Shown: positions 44,560 to 54,997 of the stretch, piece after piece | Layout: every line of letters starts with the position of its first letter | Position numbering within the stretch: the stretch's first letter is position 1 | Origin: Phyllostachys edulis | Taxonomy: Eukaryota; Streptophyta; Magnoliopsida; Poales; Poaceae | Reading direction: 5' to 3' | Assembly: GCA_036346405.1 (NCBI GenBank) | Contig: CM070559.1 | Span: 38,353,889-38,417,888, forward strand | DNA: 64,000 bases | Translations under genes and position numbers: made by a program | The notes under the pieces: model-generated | The model's database searches: none | What the model saw: the letters and a program-made list of their open reading frames with translations, nothing else | What the model was told of the DNA's origin: nothing

Positions 44560-45870
44560 CTAGGGAAGTGATCGAGCACAAGCTGGCTTTACGGCCTCAT
44601 AAAGTACCCGTAAAATAAAAATTATGGAGATTTGCCCCTGATAGACGAGATTCTATAAGATCAGAATTGGACAAGCTACTTAAAGTAGGCTTTATAAGAG
44701 AAGTCGACCACCCAGAGTGGTTGGTTAACCCTGTAATGGTTAGGAAGTCTAACAGCAAGTGGCGAATGTGCGTTGACTTCACTGATCTTAATAAAGCTTG
44801 TCCAAAAGATTATTTCTCTTTACCTCATATCGATCGATTGGTTGACTCTACTGCTGGTTACGAAACATTAATTTTTCTAGATGCATATTCTGGCTACCAT
44901 CAGATTAATATGTGTCTAGAAGATGAAGAGAAGACCGCATTTATTACTCCATTTGGTATATTTTGCTATGTCAAAATGCCATTTGGTCTAAAAAATGCTG
45001 GTGCTTCTTTTAAACGTTTGATGCAATCGACTTTTTCACCTCAGCTAGGCCGAAATTTGGAAGCCTATGTTGATGATCTAGTCGTAAAAGGCATAAAATG
45101 GCTTGATCATGTTTCAGACTTGCAGGAGACATTCGACAACCTCAGAAAAAACTGCCTGAAACTCAATCCTGAGAAGTGTGTGTTTGGGGTCTCTTCGAGA
45201 AAATTGCTTGGATTCCTGGTCTCTGTACGAGGGATCGAAGCAAATCCCAAAAAAATAAAAGCCATCATACAGATGCGTCCTCCAACCACGAAGAAAGAAG
45301 TCCAAAAACTCACAGGGTGTATGGTGGCTTTAAGTCGTTTCATAGCACGACTGGGAGAAAAAGGACTACCTTTCTTTAAAATTCTAAGGAAGCATGAGGG
45401 TTTCGAGTGGTCGGAAGAGGCAAACGCTGCCTTTGAGGATGTCAAGAGATATCTTACGAGTGTACCTATTTTGGTTTCTCTGAAACCAGAAGAGATGCTC
45501 TTAATTTATCTAGCTGCGACGCCACAGGCAGTGAGTGCAGTACTCGTCGTAGAACGTGAAAACGTTCAACGACCAGTGTACTACGTAAGTGAAGTTTTGC
45601 ACGGACCTAAGGAGCATTACCCTTAGGTCCAAAAGCTTCTCTATGCCCTCCTCATGTCTTCGAGGAAACTGCGTCATTATTTTCAGGTGCACAAGATAAT
45701 TGTATTGTCTGAGTTTTCCTTGGGAGTGATCCTCTAGAATAGGGAACCAGCGGGACGCATGTCTAAATGGTCAATAGAACTTGGGGAGTTCGACCTCCAT
45801 TTCTTGTCTCGAATGGCCATTAAATCCCAGATCTTGGCAGACTTTGTCGCTGAATGGACAAATCCTAAAC
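44560..45870 (+). pseudogene. H3 reverse transcriptase
   Basis: RT domain with all conserved blocks: IREVDHPEWLVNPVMVRKSN, WRMCVDFTDLNKACPKDYF, LIFLDAYSGYHQI, MPFGLKNAGASFKRLMQ and the catalytic YVDDLVVK (45066-45089, intact). Then KCVFGVSSRKLLGFLVS and the thumb region. It is open from about 44625 to 45626; a TAA interrupts at 44616 (after KVPVK) and a TAG at 45624. A second stretch VHKIIVLSEFS leads toward RNase H. Confidence 0.9.
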
Positions 45871-45889
45871 CTGTTCAGGATCCCTAGTA

Positions 45890-46290
45890 TGATACCCATG
45901 ACCAATGGACGATGTACTTTGACGGGTCACTTACTTTAAGTGGCTCAGGGGCTAGGGTGGTCCTGGAATCTCCTAACGGAGAGACCTTAAAGTATGCCAT
46001 ACAATTAAACTTTCAGGCCACTAATAACGTGGCAGAATACGAAGATTTATTAGCCAGCATACGAGCTGTGAAAGCGCTCGCGATTCGACGACTACTCGTG
46101 AGAGGAGACTCTCAACTAGTCATGAATCAGGTCGGAAAAGAGTACCAGTGCTCTAATCTGACCATGTCTCGGTACTTATCGAAGGTTCGAAAGCTTGAAA
46201 AGTATTTTTTTTCTGTTTCAAGGTACAATTCATCCCTCGAAAGGATAATTTCCTCGCAGACCAGCTTACTCAGATAGCTTCTTCCCGATC
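45890..46290 (+). pseudogene. H3 RNase H
   Basis: A gypsy RNase H domain with catalytic acids visible: Asp in MYFDGSLTLSG (45920s), Glu in NNVAEYEDLLASIRA, Asp in LLVRGDSQLVMNQ. It stops near 46275, just before integrase. It degrades the RNA strand of the hybrid during reverse transcription. Confidence 0.85.
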
Positions 46291-46312
46291 ACAAGTACCA
46301 AAAGGAGTCTTC

Positions 46313-47626
46313 TTGGAGCAACTCCAGAAGCCGTCTTTAGTGGACACACCGGAGACATCTCCTATTGAGGCAGCCTCTCTAGAATACGAGGATACATCGA
46401 TGGATCCCATCTACAAGTATCTTCAAACGGGTTCCGTATCCGATGATGATCTCGAACCAGATCGTTTATCCCGAAAGACCAAAATGTATACTTTGGTCGA
46501 AGGAGTCCTCTATAAACTAGGTACTCAAGGGGTACTCATGCGTTGCATACCGCAGAGAGAAGGACTAAACCTCCTTCACGGCATACACGGGGGCATCTGT
46601 GAAACTCATGCTTCCTACAGAACGTTGGTCGGAAAAGCCTTTCGACAAGGATTTTACTAGCCAACAGCTCTCTACGATGCCAAAGAGTTGGTTAAGAAAT
46701 GTGTATAATGCCAGTTTCATAGCAGGCAAATACACCAACTAGCTCAAGCATTACAAATAATCCCTCTATCTTGGCCTTTTGTGACCTGGGGTCTCGATAT
46801 CCTAGGACCGTTCCCAAGGGCTCTAGGGGGCTTCGTGTTCTTTTTGTGGCTATTGATACGTTCACAAAATAGATCGAAGCCGAACCTGTGATTGGGATAA
46901 CAACAGAAGCCGCAAAATGGTTCATGATGAGAAGCGTGATTACTCGATTTGGAGTCCCAAGTTGAATAATCACAGATAATGGTAAACAATTTTCGAGCAC
47001 AAAATTTCAAGAATTTTGCGACGAGTTGGGTACTAAGCTCTGTTACGCCTTTGTCGCCCATCCCCAAAGCAATGGGGCAGTCAAACTAGCGAATGGCCAA
47101 ATAATGCAGGGAATTAAAACTCGAGTCTTTGACCAGCTTGTTAAGCACTCGGGGGCTTGGGTACAAGAATTACCCTTAGTATTATGGGCGGTTCGCCGAA
47201 GCGCCGGTCGAACAACAAAGTAAACACCTTTTTCCTAGTTTTGGTGCCAAAGCCATGCTTCGCGAACTAAAGATCAGTCTACAAGGGTCGAGAGTTTCAA
47301 TGACTCGGCCAAGAACAACTTGAAAGAGATGACATTAACTCGCTTTCGAAGAGAAAATCGTGCCTTAATCCGTTCGGCGGTCTACTAGCAAGCCTGCACA
47401 AATACTACGATCGTAAGGTCAACGTCGCAGACCTTCTTTGTAGGTGACTTAGTATTGAGGAAAATTCAATCCCGATCTAATCGGAACAAACTTTCCCCCA
47501 AGTGGGAAGGTCCTTACACAGTGGTCGAAGTCATGCGTCCAAGTTCGGTACGACTGGCAATGGAAGACGGCCAGATTCTCTCTAATTCTTGGAACATCGA
47601 CTAGTTACGCAAATTCTACGTGTAAA
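46313..47626 (+). pseudogene. H3 integrase, catalytic Glu replaced
   Basis: The N-terminal zinc-binding region (YKYLQTGSVSDDDLEPDRLS, YRTLVGKAFRQGFY) is followed by the core: AIDTFTK with Asp at 46855, IITDNGKQFSS with the second Asp, then SNGAVKLANGQ, where the third residue of the D-D-E triad (Glu in H2's AVERANG) is Lys (codon 47083-47085). Several stops are present. The C-terminal SNSWNID...LRKFYV block ends at 47626. Not functional. Confidence 0.88.
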
Positions 47627-48090
47627 AGACCAACCATTCAATAAAGCATCAGGTTCTTTCTATCTTTATTGTCTTACTTTGAGTAGCGCTTTGATAATTG
47701 TTTCAACCATACCCTGGTCGAAGGTCCACCCTTGACCAGTTCCTAGTCGTGAGCTTTTCCACGACTATACACTGGTCGTAAGACATCCTACAACTAGTAC
47801 CTAGTTCATCTCTACACTGGTCGAAAAGATGGTAACATCATCTAGTCGAAGCCTCTTCTCTCTGCACGTGGTCCCACCCACTAGAAGGAACTTCCTAGAG
47901 TTGACTCCTTCCTCCCTTTTTTGCTATCAACACAAAGAGTTTGGGTTCAAAACATGGTCAAAATAATGTCAAGCCGACTCTTAGTACCTTAGTTTATTTC
48001 TTCATTTATCTTTTTGAAAAATAAATTAAGCCGAGTACACTTTTCAAATTCGATCGACTACTTTCGATAAACTCGGTTTGTTTTAACTGG
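47627..48090 (+). other. H3 post-pol spacer up to the deletion point
   Basis: Non-coding. It contains ACTGGTCGTAAG and GTCGTGAGC...CCACGAC words (47745-47800) and the block shared with the H2 spacer. Ends near 48090 where H2 sequence resumes. Confidence 0.6.
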
Positions 48091-49600
48091 TCGGAGGAAG
48101 TTCAACACCTAGTGTTCGCCAGTATGAGATATCAAGACAACACCAGCCCCCAAGCCCTTGAGCATCAAGGAATTGTCAAAGTACATTATCCACTCGTCGT
48201 GGTGTTTGTACTCGGGCCATTGGGTGGGTTCAGGGTTTGTCTATTCGGCAATGAATTATGCTATTACCTGGGACTTGATTGTTGTTCGTGAGATGAAATG
48301 GAGGTCAAACGCCCCTAGCTCAACTGCCCATTTTGCTATTCATCCTGATGATTCCCTGTTTCCAAGGACTTGACCAAGGGGATATCCGGTTGGTACGACC
48401 ACTTTATGGGCCTGAAATTACTGCCTTAGTTTCCTTGAAGCCATAAGGAGACCATACAGCAACTTTTGTACCTGTGGGTATCTTTCCTTTGGCCCATGTA
48501 AGACTTCGCTTACGTAATACACTGGTCGTTGGACGTTGTTACGCTTTACGACCAGTACACCGCTAACTGACGTTGCAGCCACGTAAATTAGCAATGTTTC
48601 TCCTGATCTTAGAGAAACTAAGACCGGGGGACTCGTAAGGTACTTCTTAAGGTTTTCAAAGGCATCATTTGCCTCCTTAGTCCACTCGAAACTTCCATGT
48701 TTCCAGAGAAGCTTAAAGAAAGGTAATCCTTTTTCCCCTAACCGTGATATGAAACGACTTAATGCTGCCATACAGCCAGTTAGTTTCTGGACTTCTTTCT
48801 TCGTGATCGGAGGACGCATCTGGTCGATGGCCGATATTTTTACTACGTTTGCTTCGATTCCTCTAGCCGAAACTAGGAAACCGAGCAGTTTTCCAGCGGA
48901 AACTCCAAACACACACTTTTCTGGATTCAACTTGAGGTTATGCCTTCTCAAGTTGTTGATAGTCTCTTGTAGGTCGGAGATGTGATCGCCAGCGTTGATG
49001 CTCTTTACGACCAGAACATCAACATAGGCTTCTAAATTTCGACCTATCTGAGGACTAAAGGTTTTCTGCATCAAGTTTTGAAAAGTTGCACCAGCATTTT
49101 TTATACTAAACGACATCTTAACATAACAGTAAGTGCCGTATGGGGTGATGAAGGAAGTTTTCTCTTCATCTTCTTTACTCATATTAATCTGGTGGTACCT
49201 TGTATACGCATCTAAAAAACTTAATAACTCACACTTGGAAGTTGAGTCTATAAGTTGGTCAATGCGTGGGAGGAGAAAATCATCATTCGGATAAGTTTTA
49301 TTAAGATTAGTAAAGTCAATACACATTCGTCATTTCCCATTATTTTTCGTAACCATTACAGGATTGGCGAGCCACTGAGGGTGGTCGACTTCACAAATAA
49401 ATACATCCTTGAGGAGCTTGTCAATCTCCGACTGGATTGCCTCCTTCCAATCAGGTGCAAAATGCCGCAGCTTCTGCTTGATCGGTTTCTTGTCAAGCTG
49501 GAGAACTAGCCTATACTCGATCACCTCCCAGGGGACTCCGGACATGTCGGACACCTGCCAAGCGAATACATCCTGATTTGCTCGGTGGAAGGAGACGAGC
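48091..49600 (-). pseudogene. H2 reverse transcriptase and truncated RNase H
   Basis: Read leftward from about 49600: DVFICEVDHPQWLANPVMVT, MCIDFTNLNKTYPNDDF, LSFLDAYTRYHQI, MSFSIKNAGATFQNLMQ, then YVDVLVVK at 49026-49003, where the second Asp of the YVDD catalytic motif is Val (codon 49015-49017). KCVFGVSAGKLLGFLVSA and the thumb region run to 48420. RNase H begins (WIMYFDNSL near 48165, Asp kept) but is cut at about 48090 by H3 and the associated deletion. The RT frame is open for 302 codons from 49326, yet it is inactive by motif. Confidence 0.9.
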
Positions 49601-50290
49601 GACTCTTCCTATTTGGATTCGAGTCTTGCCCTGACCAGTATCTTTCGGGTAAACAAGTCAGTGTTTTCTGACCTAGGTGGCAACTTGGCGCTGTCTGGAG
49701 AAGCGCCCTTGTCGAGTAGTACCTCAATTGTCTGGTCGGAAGGCTTTGGTGTCATCTTTGGCCTTGAGTGTTTGACCTGCACGGTAGATGGATTAGCCTC
49801 TCTGGTCGGAAGTTCATCGACTAGCTCTAAGGATTTCCGATCACATGCATAAGCCATTTTCTGATCTCCTCGAACCGTGATGACTCACTTTGGTCCTGGC
49901 ATTTTCAAACTCTGATAACTATAGTGCGTGGCTATAAAGAATTTTGCTAAAGCCAGACGACCAAGGATTTCGTTGTATGCGGATTCGAAATCCACTACAT
50001 CAAATGGAATCTTTTCTGTTTGGAAGTTGTCGGGTCATCCAAACGTAAACCGGTAGGGAAAGCTGTCCTATCGGTTTGGCGGTAGAACCAGGAACTATAC
50101 CATAGAAGGCATATTTCACAGGTTTCACCTTTGACTTGGGAACTTGCATTTCTTCTAAAGCTCCCGCAAATAAAATGTTTAAAGAACTACCTCCATCTAT
50201 TAGGACTCTATTAACTTTACAGTTATTAGTAGTAGGTTCAACGACAATAGGGAACCTACCTGGTCAAGTTGAAGGGATGGGGCGGGTCTT
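49601..50290 (-). pseudogene. H2 aspartic protease
   Basis: Complement-strand fragments in several frames: a RVLIDGGSSLNILF-like active-site block (about 50220-50170), FDVVDFESAYNEIL and ATHYSYQ-like sequence (about 50010-49910), and MAYACDRKSLELVDELPTRE (49857 leftward). The order matches H3 43899-44480. Broken by frameshifts around 50040 and a stop near 49890. Confidence 0.75.
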
Positions 50291-50306
50291 CTTTCTTTGA
50301 ATGAGA

Positions 50307-52731
50307 TTACGATGTCCCACCACGTAGTGATGGCTTGATGACGGTAGGAGGCTCAACAAGGTTGACCTCCCACTCCATGGCCTTTAGATGACGCCTTGAT
50401 TCGTACGAAGAAGACCCACCAAAGATCATGTTGGCCGTATGTTGAGGCTCCTGGTACTCAATTTCTTCGTCGCCATATTTGTCCGTCTTGGAACTCGTCT
50501 CACCGACTTCTTGTATTGCGGGGAGTGGACCTTTACCTGTATAGTAATCTTCCAGCTTCTTTTGCCAGACTCGACAGGTGCGCAAGTCATGCCCTTCCTG
50601 TTGGTGAAGTGGACACCACTTCTTGTTTTTCTTGTATCCTTCGATCGGAGCTTTTGTTTTGCCTCGACCGGTATAGTCTTCCTTACCTTTTGTAAATTTC
50701 TCAGGAATCGCAAGGACTTCCTTATCGTCGGGTCTGTGGTTTTTCTTTTTCTTGAGAGTCTTCTTATTTTTCTTCTCTGGTTTATCCAAGCCAGGTTGGG
50801 GGATTTTATCATTCCGATCAATGACCTCACACCATTCAACTGCTTCGCTAGCAGCTGTGTATTTATCGGCCATGTCGAAAAGTTCAACAGTTGACTTTGG
50901 AGGGTGCATGGCTATGTCCTCCATAAACTATCGATTCCTTAGACCCGCTTGAAAAGCTTGGATGACAGAAGATTCTACAACCTCTGGTATTGAATTACGA
51001 ACCTGGCTAAATCTTTTGATGTATTGACCGAGAGTCTCATTGGATCCTTGCCAGATTTGGTGAAGATCATCCTCCTTTCCAGGGAAGCTGTACGTGCCTT
51101 CGAAATTCACGATCAGTAGGTCGCAAAGTTGTTCCCAAGTGTAGATCGATCCGATCGGCGGGTTAAGCAAGCACGACCAGACAGACCCTTCGAGTACTGT
51201 GGGTAGATAGTTTGCCATCACATTTTCATCACCACCAGCAGCTCTGATGGCGGTGGTATAAATTTGGAGAAATTCCAATGGATTATGAGTCCCATCGAAC
51301 TTATCCAGGTTGGCGGTCGGAACTTGTTTGGCCATCGTGCGACTTGGAGCCCTCTGTAAAAGGCTCGACAACACATGTCGATTCATGGCGCCTTCTTTGG
51401 AAAGGTGCGGATTATGTCGGTTGGAGACCGGTTCTGAGGATAGATTGCGGATCTCTGGTGTCGATCCGGTCGTGAGCGCGTTAACGCCTAGCGCTCGCTG
51501 CTTGGTTTAGTTGATGACGAAGATCATCAAGGCTAGGCGATTGCTCCTCTCGATGAGGTGATGGAGTGGACGCTTGAAATAGCCTTCTCCCCTCGTGACT
51601 CCTTGGTCGGAATTGTTGAGGAGGCGTTGGTATCGTTTGTTCCCCAATATGACCATGCTGCCCTCTGCTGAGGGAGAACATTGGGAGAAGGTCATAGTTT
51701 GACTTCCTGAATTCCTTTGTTCCCGGTATGCTTCCGTTCATTGCGTGGTCTGCTGAAGAATCTCTGACACTTGGCCTTCGAGTAGTACAAAACCTGGGGT
51801 CTCTACTAGAGTAGGGTTAGAATTATTCAAAATATCCTAAACATGTTGCAGGTTTTGTACCGTTACCGAAGGTCTCGAGGGATTCATGCTGGTAGTAGGT
51901 GTTTGGAGATCTGAACCTTCCCCCGACCTCCTGGTTTGTTCTGTCCGATCAGCTATTCTTGGTGGGACAGAGCCAAGCAAGTTAACTGATGGATGTGTAT
52001 CAGTTCTGTTACCTGCGGGCATTTGGTGCTTGATGGCCCGTAACATTTCTACCAGCATGTGGCGGCGTGGCAGAGAGTGTAGGACCATGCAAGGTATCTT
52101 GATTTGTATCTCCGATCACATTGACCTCATGCCTCCAGCAATGATCTTCCAACGAGCTTCCATCGTAACTAATGGAGAGCCTTCTAATGCTTCTGCTAGG
52201 AGTTTCCACGATGGAGAGCGGTCGGAGATGAGCACCTCCTGAGGTCTTCGTGGTGGGCTCGGCTGACCCGTGATTCTTGCGATCGTATCTTTGAGTCTTA
52301 TCATCCCTACTTGGCCCACGACCAGTGCGGGTTTCATTGACACTATTACCAGATGTCGGTTGGCTCCTGGAATCGCCAGAAGCCGTAGGTGAGTACCTTT
52401 CAGCCATGATTTCATCGAGAGTATTGTGATTCTCGAGTTATTGTGCTGAATTTTCGTCACCTTTTTCGCCGGTCGAAAGGACCGGGCTTAGAAAGGTCTT
52501 TAGACATTCCGAACTGGTCGGAATGGCTGGTTCCTCTGAAAGTGCCACTTGTCATAGTGGTGTATCCTCATCCATCCGGTCGATTTCGCTAATGTCGGCG
52601 ACGTGCGAATCAGCGGAGGAAGAGGATGATGACATTTCGTTTTCTTGCATGGCGCTGATGCATCCCTCCATGTCGAGGTTGGAGTAATCTGCCAAGTCGA
52701 ACCAGTTCTCCTCGTCCCAAACTCCTGCCAT
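50307..52731 (-). pseudogene. H2 gag
   Basis: ATG at 52731 (complement) gives MAGVWDEENWFDLADYSN, the counterpart of the H3 start. A low-complexity region is broken into several frames. The PF03732-like core is open at 51386-50928: LDKFDGTHNPLEFLQIY, MANYLPTVLEGSV, WEQLCDLLIVNFEGTYSFPG and YIKRFSQVRNSIPEV. The next open block, 50924-50307, holds HPPKSTVELFDMADKYTAAS, a Lys-rich stretch and a zinc-knuckle-like CPLHQQEGHDLRTC (CX2HX4HX4C). Only a few breaks separate the blocks, so H2 gag is better kept than H3 gag. Confidence 0.87.
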
Positions 52732-52806
52732 AGCTGCATGTGCGATTATGAGGAATGGGTAAGGATTTGATGAGCAAAGAATTTCTTCAAGAAACTTGCA
52801 TCTTCT

Positions 52807-52824
52807 TCCCCACGGACGACGCCA
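52807..52824 (-). other. H2 primer-binding site
   Basis: Element-strand TGGCGTCGTCCGTGGGGA, two bases from the 5' LTR end, matches the H3 PBS at 16 of 18 positions. Confidence 0.88.
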
Positions 52825-52826
52825 GC

Positions 52827-53499
52827 TGTTGACGATCGAGTTGCCGATCTTACAAAAATATAAAGGAAAATGACACAGATCTCATGGGAGAGAATGGAGT
52901 TGCTCTTTATTAATATGAACTAGATGTTTAAAGGGGTATCTACCACTCAACTAGGCACTAATCTTAATTACACCGAATATGACTTCTACTATGTTAATCA
53001 ATCATACTTAAAACATGAGTCTAAGGCTGATTGCATTGCTTTAATCTGATATCGGACGATCCATCCTTATATAGTTTCTGAAGGGGTGGCAGTTGCTCCT
53101 GGAGAAGGTGTCCTTTGCGAAACATTGCGACTGGTCGAAGCGAGATGACAGTTGATAAAGTATCAACTGCTCTATGGTTAAGTGACTGTGAGACACACAA
53201 CCGCACGAGTGTCTTAGGATTATGTAATGTCGAGTGGTATGGAATATATAGCATGTGTCCCATTCATCACACGATAAAGAATATACCTGGAATTAGATCC
53301 AGATAGCAGTTCGTATCTTTTCCGAGCAGCTACCTAGTCGGAGACTAGACACATGACCTTGTCCGACTAGGGTACCCATTATATAACCTCTGGAATCCTC
53401 ACAACTAGTGAGGTCGTTAGCCTTAGGGGTTACGACCATGAAGACGTATAGTTTTTTATTATGTATTAAAGTAATACATAGATGTTTTAATCCTCGTTA
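52827..53499 (-). mobile_element. H2 5' LTR
   Basis: 673 bp. Ends correspond to the left LTR (TAACGAGGATTAAAACA, a mutated TGAYGAGG start, to GATCGTCAACA). Differences from the 3' LTR include a short gap near 53060 and near 53215, so the insertion is not recent. TATA block is at about 53065-53075 (complement ACTATATAAGG). Confidence 0.9.
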
Positions 53500-53504
53500 A
53501 TAGG

Positions 53505-54325
53505 TGTGCTTCAATTCGCCATGAGGGGAGGCTCGAGGGTACCGAGACCATCGGAAGGAAAGCAATCACTCCAGATATGGATGCATATGCTCAAGCCCAT
53601 TTCACGGTCTTACAACACATGACTGAAGTGTCCCCGTATATAGACCAGCACAAGGACATGCTTTGGCAACAGAATCCAGAGCGGCTAGATGTTTGGATCA
53701 CGAGACAGCGCAACAGTTGGTTCAACCAATGGTTGAAGGTGCGACTCTGTAGGAGCTCGTTAAGTGATATGCTGACATGGTTGGAAAAAGGGCCAATATT
53801 TACAGTTGTGACATAGCAAGGATACGACATAAATGGGTACACATTCCATACGCATGCTCGGGATATAAATAGCACTAACCAAAACAACAGTGTCTGTATA
53901 GATGCGTTCAATACCGATGGGCTAAGGAGCTCCTACTATGGGCTCATAGAGGAGATATGGGAGCTCGACTACATGCTTTTCAAGATCCCCTTGTTTCAGC
54001 ACCGTTGGATCCATCTTCCACAAGTGAAGGTCGACAAGTACGACGCCACTACCGTGGACCTCGAACGTGTCGGATACAAAGACGAACCATTCGTACTCGC
54101 TAGCTAAGTTGTTCAAGTCATCTATGTAAACGACTAGGCAAATAAAAAGCGCCACGTAATTCTTCATGGAAAAAGGAGGATTGCTGGAGTTAAGAATGTA
54201 GTGGATAGTAAGAATATAATCAATTTGATGAGTTGCTTCCTTTCGGAAATGGCATAAGGGTCGAGGAAGAACAACGTGATGAAACTAGCTACATACACGT
54301 CAATCATCATGAATGGCTAATTTTT
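53505..54325 (+). pseudogene. CACTA TNP2-like transposase, C-terminal part
   Basis: Resumes directly after the H2 TSD with RHEGRLEGTETIGRKAITP (53516 on), DMDAYAQAHFTVLQHMTEVS, PYIDQHKDMLWQQNPERLDV and a stop at 53814. The DUF4216-like region (PF13952) is at about 54035-54230: TTVDLERVGYKDEPFVLAS, VVQVIYVND, KKRHVILHGKRR. The final part DELLPFGNGIRVEEE...HHEW ends near 54325. It is the third piece of the gene that begins at 27149. No CACTA terminal repeat is found to the right. Confidence 0.88.
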
Positions 54326-54454
54326 AAAGATTGCCATAAACTGACCCAAGCCTTGGTCTTCTATTATGGCTGGTGGAGGTGGTGTATTGGGGTTAACACT
54401 GGTGTTGGGGTCCACTGATTCGCTGAGACTTGCTGAGGTGCGGGTCTGATCCAT
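54326..54454 (-). pseudogene. G4 gag start, truncated
   Basis: Element-strand ATG at 54454 gives MDQTRTSASLSESV followed by Asn/Pro-rich NTPPPPA, then GLGQFMAIF, a plausible start of a gypsy gag. The frame ends at a stop near 54318, next to the end of the CACTA gene, so the rest of G4 has been lost at this junction. Gag identity is inferred from position after PBS and leader and from composition only. Confidence 0.45.
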
Positions 54455-54984
54455 CTAAAACAAATCTTCCTAGGTTTAGTAGATGAGGAGAAGAAAGCAC
54501 ATTAGGTAAGAGGGAAAAGCACAGAGGTGAGCAAGAACAAGGGGGAAAGATGGAACAACCTAACTAGGGAAAATCGGTTAAACCCAAAGAGCAAATAGCT
54601 GGAGAGCTATTAAGAGGCAACAAAACTCAAACAGAAGATCTTATTTACCGGTCTAAATGATACTGGAACTAAGAAGGGCAGCTCTACTAAAGCACCTCTA
54701 ACCTAACTTATCTGGGTGGTCGACTTAAAGCAAAGCCCGATCCTATTGAAATTACTGAGATGAGAGGGATCTATTTAAATTTGAAAATAAAGTTTCAGAG
54801 GGGATAAGGTGTAAGAATCTAAGGATGAGGTGAGAAGAGATTAGAATAAGATGAGAACATAATAGAATAAGATGAAAAAGGAATAATTACTCGTGTTACT
54901 CTGTTGGTTTGATTTATAAAATAAATTATGAAACTCTTGACTAAAGCGACCATGATAACTAAGGTTACGTCCTACAGTCGATAT
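54455..54984 (-). other. G4 leader between PBS and gag
   Basis: 530 bp of purine-rich non-coding sequence on the plus strand. No conserved coding region. Confidence 0.5.
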
Positions 54985-54997
54985 GGCTCTGATACCA
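54985..54997 (-). other. G4 primer-binding site (initiator tRNA-Met)
   Basis: Element-strand TGGTATCAGAGCC, four bases after the LTR end (...GGGTCCCGACA). It identifies the G family as a true LTR family and fixes its orientation. Confidence 0.9.

Larger units (their letters stand above)
40577..48090 (+). mobile_element. H3: Tat-type gypsy nested in H2, 3' LTR missing
   Basis: A plus-strand element opposite in direction to its host H2, with 5' LTR, PBS, gag, protease, RT, RNase H, integrase and post-pol spacer. Near 48090 the sequence changes to H2 RNase H on the minus strand (for example ELGAFDLHFIS and DEWIMYFDNSL, complement of 48340-48150). No 3' LTR, PPT or antisense ORF is found. About 400 bp of H2 RNase H are also missing, so one deletion across the H3/H2 junction explains both losses. 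Confidence 0.85.
33142..53499 (-). mobile_element. H2: Tat-type Ty3/gypsy element, split by QS and H3
   Basis: A 20.4 kb minus-strand element. From right to left: 5' LTR (52827-53499), PBS, gag, protease, RT, part of RNase H, [H3 insertion], integrase, [QS insertion], an antisense ORF (34216-36337), PPT and 3' LTR (33142-33832). The flanks ATATG / ATAGG match 4 of 5 bases, consistent with a TSD inside the CACTA gene. Without H3 and QS it would be about 11 kb, usual for Tat elements with an extra ORF. Confidence 0.9.

Noticed and set aside
48158..48373. 71-codon plus-strand ORF starting MSIKELSK
   Set aside because: It is the complement of H2 RNase H (element-strand motifs ELGAFDLHFIS and WIMYFDNSL).
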